NCBI GenBank assembly: GCA_013180625.2
Contig: SNVD02014868.1
Span: 32,322 to 96,321, forward strand
Reading direction: 5' to 3'
Source of the DNA: Boswellia sacra
Taxonomy: Eukaryota > Streptophyta > Magnoliopsida > Sapindales > Burseraceae
DNA: 64,000 bases
The notes under the pieces: model-generated
The model's database searches: none
Seen by the model: the letters and a program-made list of their open reading frames with translations, nothing else
What the model was told of the DNA's origin: nothing
Made by a program: the position numbers and the translations under genes
Shown: one piece after another, positions 55,991 to 64,000 of the stretch
Layout of the letters: each line of letters starts with the position of its first letter
How positions within the stretch are numbered: the stretch's first letter is position 1

Positions 55991-58900
55991 ATAGAGCTGT
56001 GCACAACTGACGGTGGCAGACGTCGTGGCAAACAAAGTGGTAGTAGTATTATAACAATTCTCTTTTATGGTTATTAATAGATGTTGAGATGTAGGATTCC
56101 TTGAAGTTAATTTTGTTTATTTTAATAGCCTTATTGAGAACTTAGATAGAGATTTTGGTTCGAGTCATGGTGTACAACAGAATTAAACATCGTAATAACT
56201 CTCTTTTGTTTATGGAAATTATGTGTTTTGTATGTTTTCAACCGTATTATTGATTTAAACAGTTTTCTGGGTTAATTTCCCAGCTTCAAAAAAGTATGAT
56301 TTTATTTAAGTTATTTTTTCTGGAAGTCTTTCTCTTCTATGCAGGGTGGTTCTTTTGGTGATAAAAATGATAACCCAAAAAATGTTTTTGATTTGGGAGC
56401 ATTTGTTGGGGACCTGACTTTTGAGGAAGATGTAAGCGGGTAAAGTTCGGTTATTGAGTGCTTATTGATTTTTGCAAAAGTTTGTTCTTTGATTAGTTGA
56501 GGCAGTATCTGGGCTGGAGAATCTAAACTGTTAATAAGATTGCTGCAATATTCGGTAAAAGGGTTGAAATTTTGTTTAGAATATGTCACATGTTGTTCTG
56601 AACATTTTCTTCCTGTTAAGACAAATTACAATTATTTATTTTTGCCAATTTTTGAGATTGTTTTGTAATTTGCTTGTTGTTGCTGCATTTGGCAGTGATG
56701 ACATAGCATTGGAAGGATTTGAACAAGAGCTAGAAGAATGCAAAAACTATGATGTAAGTAACCGTAATGTTGTTTTTAATTTGAAGCTGCTATCTAGGCA
56801 GCCTAGTTTGATCCTTGCACTGTGGTTACTAGCTGAGCACCATAAGGCACTATTCTAGTATTAACTTACCATATTTGATTGGAGCAGCAGGTAACCCTTT
56901 TTAATAATTTAATAATTTTATTTTTTTCCTTTTTTTATTTTTTATTTTTTATTTTATTTTTTAAATATGTTTGATTGGTTAAGTTGAAATGGTGTAAGCT
57001 TGTGCATGCATTGGCTTCTTGTGGTTTGGTCATGGTGATTATTTTGTTAAAGGCTGTGAAGGATTATCTAGAGTCTGCATATCGTGTGATCTTCTTGTAC
57101 TTGCCACATTATATTTGATGCTTTACGTTTGAATTGTTTTTCTCCTTAAGTTTTTGCTTACTTCCATATAAAAGACCTGAATGTGGGTGCCTTTTTCCTT
57201 TCACATAGGTAGTTGCAAATATATTGTCTAAAGGTACAACTCTGAGGGAGTATACAAAGGGGGTTGAGGATGATCTACGACAAGTTGAGTTGGAATCAAT
57301 TCAAGTATGTGGTTTTCTTCAGATATTGTTTTTTAAAGTATTGCTGTTGTATTACCTCTTCTAGATTTTCATTTTTTTTTATTGACCATTTGAATGTCCC
57401 ATGAATGTAATGTAGAACTCCATGTTTATTGACTTTGGTGTAAAGATATAAGATCAACCATGTCAATTGTTGATTTTTCTCTTTGCATATTGTAATTATA
57501 CTAATTTATTCTGTTTTCCAGTTGCTAGCATATAATGATGTTTTTGTATTTTTGTAATTCGTACATTGGATGTTTATATGTTGTTTTACCAGTCAGTGAA
57601 AGTTTGTAGCTGAGATGCTTCTTAATCATCTTTGAGTATCTTCCTTTATTGTTTTTTAATTTGTGGATTATTTATCCATTTATATTCTTATCTTGATTCG
57701 ATTAATTTAATTAAATCTGTATCAACTCTGCAGGATTATATTAAAGAAAGTGATAATTTGGTGTCCCTTCATGATCAAATTCTTGATTGTGATGCCATCT
57801 TGTCGCAGATGGAGACTCTTCTAAGTGGATTTCAGGTATTCGAGTTCTTTCCAGCAATTCAGGAAATAATTACTTGCATTTATCTGTGTTGAGATAACAT
57901 TTTGTACTGTTCTAGTGTTGAAATAATTACAAATTACATTCTTTGAGGAATGCAAGTCACATTACCATGACTTAATACTCTTATTTGACATGTAAGCTTC
58001 TAATGGCCACATAGGTCACTCATTTAGCAGTTGATTTGTATAATCTTGTAGCTGAGAAAGTAATAGGAAAATTGTGCAATGTATAGGTTAACTGGTGAGT
58101 ATTATCAGGTTGAGGAAGTATGGAGCAAGCATGAAATTCTCTGTTCTGGAGGTTCATCTTGATTATTGAACTCTTTGCAACTATGAATTCTGGGTTAACA
58201 TAAACCATATTGCAGTCACAGCTCTTGATGCATAGAATTATCCGATAATAAAATTAAGAGATTGATGACTTTGTAGGACATAAAAAGATTATTTACAGAC
58301 TTTGGTTTGTATTTATAAGTTTGCTAGGTGTAAGCTGATAGAACTACTAGCTTCATTTTTACTGTTGCTTGAAGAGAAGTCTTTTATAAAAAGAATGGTC
58401 TTAATTCCTCTTGAGACTATACTACCTATGACCAACAATAAAAATCTGTTGCAATGGCAAAAGTCACTAGTAAAGAATGCTACAAACATAGTTTATGTCT
58501 GAGAGCATCTACTTCATGTAGAAAATGCTTAACGGTAGGACTTTTTCCTAATTTACAACTCTTAGGGTATGGATTTTATTAAATCTCTATATAGGAATTT
58601 AGGATTGTGTTCCCATTAGATATATATTTGATTCTCTTTTTCCTATTTTATTTCCCCTTATTGTACTATATATATGTACACCTCTTTACAATGGAATACA
58701 TGCAAATTTTTCCTTAAATTCTTTTCTTCCTCTCTCTCTCTTAACATGGTATCAGAGCGTGGTTTTGATCCCCTCTTATACTATTTATCATTTAATTTTT
58801 GTTCAATCCATAAACCCTAAACTTCCCACCACCATCAACTTACTTTATTTCAATTTCATCTTCCATCACCCCTTTGAAAAAAAAATTCACAGTTACTGTT

Positions 58901-61900
58901 CATCGATATACTGTTCACAACGAGTACTGTTTATCAGACTGTTATCGGAGTTACTGTTTACAGATGAGTACTGTTCATAAGAGTTACTGTTTATAAACAG
59001 CACATAATTCGGTTTTTTTCTTAAAATTTTTTTCTGTGTGGTGGATCTGTTTGGAAGAAAAATTGTGTTTGGGTTTCCATGGCTTGTCAACCGTTCTCTA
59101 ATCCTCCTGGAGTTGGTGGTTTTATCAGAGCCGTAAAATTGAATGATTCCAATTACAAGTTAGGGGCAAAAGCAGTAACCAAATACTTGATTGGCCAAGG
59201 AAAACATAATTATCTTATACAAGATCCTCCATCGTCTGATTCAAAGGAGTATGCTAAATGGATTCAGGAAGACAATTTGATTACTACATGTTTGTGGAAC
59301 AGTATGGAGCCATCACTTGCGGCAACTGTGATGTGGGTTGATACTACCAAAGAGTTGTGGGATTCACTTCAAGACAGGTTTGGCGGATCTTAAAATGTCT
59401 CTCACATTTTTTATGTTTACTCTACTTTATTTTCTTGTCAGCAAGGTGATAGAACGTTAAGTGAATATTTAGGAGAAATCGAAGGATTAATGGGTGAACT
59501 TAACTCTTATCATCCTGTTATTACTGATGTTGAGACATTACGTAAACAATACGAAGAATTATTTGTTGTCAAGTTCTTGTCTAGCTTAAATCCTGTTTAT
59601 GAAAGTGCTAAGAATAGTATCTTGACTGAGAAAGATCTTCTAAGTCTTAAAACTACATATGCTCGACTCCAACGTTTACCCACCTCTCAACATAATCAGG
59701 AAGTTTCTGTCTTAGTTGTGTCTGGTAGTCGAGGCAGAGGATCCTTTTCTGGATGGAGTAGAGGACGTGTTAGAGGTCAAGGTGGAAGAGTTCCTTGTTC
59801 TCATTGTGGTAGACTTAATCATCCTTCAGAAAAGTGTTGAGATAAGTTTGAAAAACCTGAATGGGCAAATCAAAGCTTTGAGGAGCGTCTTTCCGTTGGT
59901 AATTCATTTAACTCTCAGGCTCCATCTTCTGCGCAGTCTGCTCATAAATTTGAAGGTCAATCAGCCAGTGAGCCTTCCTCTTCCTTAGTCCAAACAGGTA
60001 GGTCCACTGTCTTATTTTCTTCTTCGTACCCACATCATTGGATTATAGACTCTGGAGCCTCTTCTCACATGACTGGTAATGATTATCTTTTTAGTTCATT
60101 TATTCCTTCTAACAAATAGTCATCAGTCGTTCTTGCTGATGGTTCTAAAACCCAAGTACAAGTGTCTGGAACCATTCGTACGTTTTGTTTTCATTTATCT
60201 TCGGTGTTACATGTTCCTACTAATCTTTTATCTGTTAGCCAGTTAACTAAGAATTTAAATTGCTCAGTCACTTTTTTTCATCCTATTGTATTTTTCAAGA
60301 TCTTGGTACGAGGAAGATTATTAGTGGCAGGTATGAAAAAAATGGCGTTTATCACTTGTTTGAAGCACTTTCGTCCTCTCATACAACTCTTGCTTCTTCT
60401 GTCTCTCTAGAACAATGGTATTATCGTTTAGATTACCCTTTAAATAAATTGCTTCAGCATATGGGTTTTTCTAGTCTAACTCAAATTGAATGTGAGTCTC
60501 GTCAGTTAGGTAAACATTCTTGTTTTTCGTTTCGTAGTCGAGTCAATAAAATTAGTGACCAACCGTTTGATTTGGTTCACTCAGATGTATGGGGCCCTTG
60601 TCGAGTTACCAACAGTCATGGGTTTAAATATTTTGTATCCTTTGTGGATGATCATTCTAGAGTTACTTGGTTATATCTGTTAAAAGATCGATTTGAGGTC
60701 CCCAGTATGTTTCAAATGTTTTACAATGAAATAAAGACTCAGTGTGGCATTTCTATTAAAGTTTTACGTTTTGATAATGCTTTAGAATAAACTTCTTCCT
60801 CATTATCTACTTTTTGTGGCACTAATGGGATCTTATATCAAACATCATGTGCTTACACCACTCAATAGAATGGAGTCGTTGAGCGAAAAAATAGACATTT
60901 GTTAAATGTGGCTCGAACTCTGTTATTTCATATGAAAGTCCCATCAAAATATTGAGGGAAAGCTTTGCTTACCGCCTGTTACCTCATTAATCGGGTTCCT
61001 TCTTCTGTTCTTCATTTTCAGTCTCTGTACTCCATCTTATTCCTTAATCAACCTGCTTTTCCTCTTCCTCCTCGTATTTTTGGTTGTGTTTGTTTTGTCC
61101 ATCTTCATAGGGTTTCTGATAAACTGTCTCCTCGGTCCATCAAATGTTTTTTTTTTGGTTATTCTAGAATTCAGAAAGGTTACAAATGATCCTTGCTCGG
61201 AAAAAAATTTTGTCAGTGCAGATGTCACCTTTTTTGAGTTCATACCATATTTTTCATCGAGTGGTTCTAGACTTGATACTGGTCTAGTTGATCCTCCAAT
61301 ACCGGTGTCAGTTCTACTGTGTCCCTCAACTCCACCAGTCCTAGTTTATTCTAGGCGAAAGCCACATCAATCCCGTGCTACACAAGATGATTTACCGCTT
61401 ATTGATCTGCCCGTTACTCCAGCGTCTGCTTCTACTCTAGATCCGACTCCTCTTACAAATGAGTATTCCGATCTTGATCTCCCTATTGCTCTTTGCAAAG
61501 GTACTAGAAATTCTTAGAGGTATCCTATCTCTCAGTTTGTCTCCTTTAATGCTTTATCATTGTCTGCTCATTCTTTTGCTTTATGTTTGTCTGTGGTTTC
61601 TATTTTTAAAAATTACCAAGAAGCTTTGGCTTATCCTGGCTGGAGAAAAACTATGGAAGATAAGATGTCAGCTATCTGTGATCGTGGCACATGGGAGTTA
61701 CAAAAATTACCAGACGGTAAAGAAGTGGTCGGTTGTCGTTGGGTCGTGGTTATCAAATATCATCCTAATGGTATTATTGACTGCTTAAAAGCTTGTCTTG
61801 TTGCTAAAGGGTACACTCAAACTTATGGTGTTGACTATGTTGAGACTTTTTCTCCCGTTGCCAGGCTCAATTCAGTCCGCATTCTCATTTCTTTCGCTGT

Positions 61901-63900
61901 GTCTTTTGGCTGGCCCCTCTTCCAGCTGGATGTAAAAAATGCCTTTTTGTATGGTGATTTATACCAGAAGGTTTATATGAAGCAACCACCTAGATTTATT
62001 GCTCAGGGGGAGTTAACCACCTCTATTCGTAAGTTAAAGAAGGCTATTTATGGTCTGAAACAGTCACCTAGGGCCTGGTTTGAAAAATTGAGTGACATTT
62101 TGGCTTCGATCAACTTCTCTCGTTGTCAATTTGATCACTCAGTGTTTGTTAAACATACAAGATCATTTATTGTTATACTTGTGGTGTATGTAGATGATAT
62201 CATTGTGACTGTGAGTGATTCTAATGGCATAAAAGAAGTGAAAAGACAGCTAAAGACATATTTTCAAACAAAAGACTTGGGACAACTCAGATACTTTCTT
62301 GATATTGAAGTTTTAAAGAGTAAAGAAGGTATCATTTTGTCTCAGAGAAAGTATGTGTAAGACTTACTTGATGAGACGGGTATGTTAGGGTCTAAGCCAA
62401 TATAGACCCCTATGTATCCTAATGTAATATTAGATGGTGATAGCAGTCCAGATTTTGAAGATAAGAAAAGATATAGAAGTCTTGTGGGAAAGTTGATTTA
62501 TCTTACTGTCACTAGACCTGATATTAGTTTTGCAGTAGGAACAGTTAGTCAGTATGTGCAAAATCTGAAGAAGATCCATTGGGAGGCGGTATGTAGAATT
62601 CTATGATATCTAAAACAGTTTGTTGGTAAAAGAATTCTTTACAAGAAAGGTAAAGAGTTGGACATTGTTGGCTATTCTGATGCTGATTGGGCTGGATCCA
62701 AAACTGATGGGAAGTCCACAAGTGGATATTGTACTTTCTTGGGAGGCAATCTAGTGACTTGGAGAAACAAGAAACAAAATGTAGTTGCAAGATCCAGTGT
62801 AGAGGCAGAGTATCGTGCTATGGCTCATACAACATGTGAGATTATGTGGGTCAAGAATTTTTTAACTGAGATTGGAATTGATTTCAAAAAGCTATAAAAA
62901 AATGTTTTGTGATAATATGGTTGCAACATATAGTGCTAACAGTCCAGTTTTTCATGAAAGAACTAAACGCATTGAAGTAGATTGTCACTTTGTTTGTAAG
63001 GCTGTAATGAGTGGAGAGATTATCACTCCTTGTGTTAAGTCTGAGGATCAAATTGGAGATCTTTTTACCAAGGCAGTTCACAAAGGAGTTTTTCTTCGTC
63101 TATGTTCCTAGTTGGGCATTGAGAATATCTATACTCCAACTTGAGGGGAGTGTTAAATCTCTATATAGGAATTTAGGATTGTGTTCCTATTAGATACATA
63201 TTTGATTCTCTCTTTCCTATTTTATTTCCTCTTATTATACTATATATATGTACACCTCTTTACAATGGAATACATACAAATTTTTCCCTAAATTCGTTTC
63301 TCCCTCTCTCTCTCAACAGATTCAGTGGGACCATAATTGGGTGATGGTCTTTTATTATAAGTGGAAAATGATACCAAGACAATCTTTTTTTGGAAGCTGT
63401 GGTCTTATGATTTGAATTGTCCTTGTTACCTTTGGGTGGGTAGGGGGTAGAAGGTCATATTTATCTCTTTGGTCTTTGCATGATCAGCATTATTAACATT
63501 TTTAGAGATTTTCTTTCTAGGCTGAGATTGGTTCAATAAGTTCAAATATAAAAATACTCCAGGAGAAGTCAATGGATATGGGTTTGAAGCTAAAGAATCG
63601 GAAGGTAAGATTTTTATTGGGATATATGATTGCTGGATATGTATTCCAGAAAGCAACAGATGCTTGTTATGTGAATCTTTTTGGATGCTGTGATGTACTT
63701 TACCTGGCAACATCCAATTCCTTTATTTTAGTAAACAAAGATGTAGGAGGTGTCCTTGGGAGTTTTTTCTCATTCTTTTCCATTTACCATGTGGTAATTG
63801 GTCTATGCTCTTTGAATAGGTGGCAGAGTCAAAACTGGCAAAATTTGTTGAATACATTATAGTCCCTCCAAGGATGGTGGACATAATTGTTGATGGAGAG
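55991..63900 (+). CDS. VPS52: VPS52, GARP/EARP tethering-complex subunit (N-terminal exons; gene continues beyond the window)
   Basis: Coding exons with correct GT-AG borders and matching phases: 55991-56039, 56345-56439, 56696-56753, 57209-57304, 57734-57835, 63521-63604 and 63820-63900. They read NVFDLGAFVGDLTFEEDVSG, DDIALEGFEQELEECKN, VVANILSKGTTLREYTKGVE, DYIKESDNLVSLHDQI, ILSQMETLLSGFQ, AEIGSISSNIKILQEK, SMDMGLKLKNRK and VPPRMVDIIVDGE. This is the conserved coiled N-terminal half of plant VPS52 (POK in Arabidopsis), which with VPS51, VPS53 and VPS54 tethers endosome-derived vesicles at the trans-Golgi; it is needed for pollen-tube growth. No stop or frameshift appears in these exons. 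Oddities: the expected ATG before GCAGAC reads GTG (56013-56015), with an in-frame TAG at 55992-55994; and a Copia element enlarges intron 5 to 5.7 kb. Confidence 0.88.
58577..58746 (+). repeat. 5' LTR of the Copia element
   Basis: 170 bases. It contains TATATATATGTACACCTCTT, followed 3' by a CTCTCTCTCT run and TTAACA. The leading TG is mutated to TA. Confidence 0.85.
58747..58758 (+). other. Primer binding site of the Copia element
   Basis: TGGTATCAGAGC, complementary to the 3' end of initiator tRNA-Met, directly follows the 5' LTR. It is the standard Copia primer site. Confidence 0.92.
58888..59000 (+). repeat. TACTGTTYA repeats in the Copia leader
   Basis: TTACTGTTCAT, TACTGTTCAC, TACTGTTTAT, TACTGTTTAC, TACTGTTCAT and TACTGTTTAT occur at irregular spacing of about 15-20 bases between the primer site and gag. 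Confidence 0.7.
59079..59840 (+). pseudogene. Copia gag (broken)
   Basis: The first frame starts at ATG 59079 with FIRAVKLNDSNYKLGAKAV (a variant of the usual L-x-GxNYxxW start) and runs to a TAA at 59391-59393. The rest (59490-59840) is in another frame, with LSSLNPVYESAKNSILTEKD and a CCHC knuckle CSHCGRLNHPSEKC, followed by TGA at 59838-59840. It was once one gag domain of normal size. Confidence 0.82.
59841..63110 (+). pseudogene. Copia pol: protease, integrase, RT, RNase H (broken)
   Basis: Protease WIIDSGASSHMTG (about 60040-60080); GAG-pre-integrase with FDLVHSDVWGPCRVTN and the integrase core with FVDDHSRVTWLYLL (to 60790); further integrase GVVERKNRHLLNVAR after stops; RT 61560-62360 with FQLDVKNAFLYGDL and catalytic YVDDI at about 62188-62202; RNase H 62658-62897 with YSDADWAGSKTDGKSTSGY and RSSVEAEYRA. 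Stops at about 60118, 60788, 60868, 60955, 61188, 62358 and 62898 and several frameshifts interrupt it. It is not functional. Confidence 0.88.
63151..63318 (+). repeat. 3' LTR of the Copia element
   Basis: Partner of 58577-58746, with intact TGTTAAATC start and CTCAACA end, then the pentamer GATTC. VPS52 intron sequence resumes immediately. Confidence 0.88.
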
Positions 63901-64000
63901 GTATTTCTTGTTATGTGAATTCACTCGCTCCTTCATGCAAAGATGGTTTTACATGAAGAGCTGTTTCTTATTCAAATATTTCCTTTTGTATCATAAATGT

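Larger units (their letters stand above)
58577..63318 (+). mobile_element. Ty1/Copia retrotransposon inside VPS52 intron 5
   Basis: Short LTRs (58577-58746 and 63151-63318, about 170 bases) enclose a primer binding site, gag and pol in Copia order (protease, integrase, RT, RNase H) on the same strand as VPS52. The right LTR has proper TGTTAAAT...CAACA ends; the left LTR starts TATTAAAT, a lost terminal G. Flanking pentamers are GATTT and GATTC, a near-perfect target duplication. The LTRs differ at roughly ten positions by eye. The polypurine tract TTGAGGGGAG precedes the right LTR. Multiple stops and shifts in gag-pol make it defective. Confidence 0.9.

Noticed and set aside
56345..56431. Exon 2 of VPS52 ending at the first donor-like GTAAGC (56432).
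   Set aside because: That choice puts TGA at the start of exon 3. Using GTAAAG at 56440 restores the conserved SGDDIALEG reading, so the later donor is correct.

Overview
The window looks like a nuclear segment of a woody eudicot, most likely Citrus or a close relative. It has interrupted genes with GT-AG introns, an AT-rich background, two TIR-NBS-LRR (TNL) disease-resistance loci (a class missing from monocots) and plant LTR retrotransposons with tRNA-type primer binding sites. The species is inference from gene style; no database was consulted.

Host genes, all on the + strand: the 3' end of a short-chain dehydrogenase (3-338); a near-complete five-exon TNL gene (3364-8115) broken by one missing base in its TIR exon; a second, decayed TNL (44813-47870) lacking its TIR exon; and the 5' half of VPS52, a subunit of the GARP tethering complex (exons from 55991 to 63900, running off the window). 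VPS52 reads cleanly through its splice sites, but I find no ATG where the protein should start.

Mobile DNA fills most of the rest. In order: a 3.4 kb non-autonomous CACTA element with a 3-bp target duplication, carrying pieces of at least two host genes including ALG3 (10386-13816); a 7.3 kb non-autonomous LTR element (14463-21783) with a 5-bp target duplication, no pol, and very GC-rich tandem arrays, inserted into one arm of an older foldback element; several MITE/hAT-like elements; an 11.5 kb Athila-type Gypsy element on the - strand (25813-37359); a second, 5'-truncated copy of the same family joined head-to-head to it (37360-41329); the 3' end of another LTR element abutting the second TNL (44230-44812); a hAT-like element with an 8-bp target duplication (48162-49486); a hAT-like element just upstream of VPS52 (52992-55025); and a Copia element inside VPS52 intron 5 (58577-63318).

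The most unusual content is downstream of pol in the Athila family. Besides gag and pol, the element carries a small cysteine-rich basic protein resembling the nucleic-acid-binding proteins of filamentous plant RNA viruses, and an intronless LOG-type (cytokinin-activating phosphoribohydrolase) gene. The LOG-like gene is present in both copies and broken differently in each; the small-protein gene is open in the first copy and only its 3' end survives in the second. The cargo therefore belongs to the family, not to a single accident.
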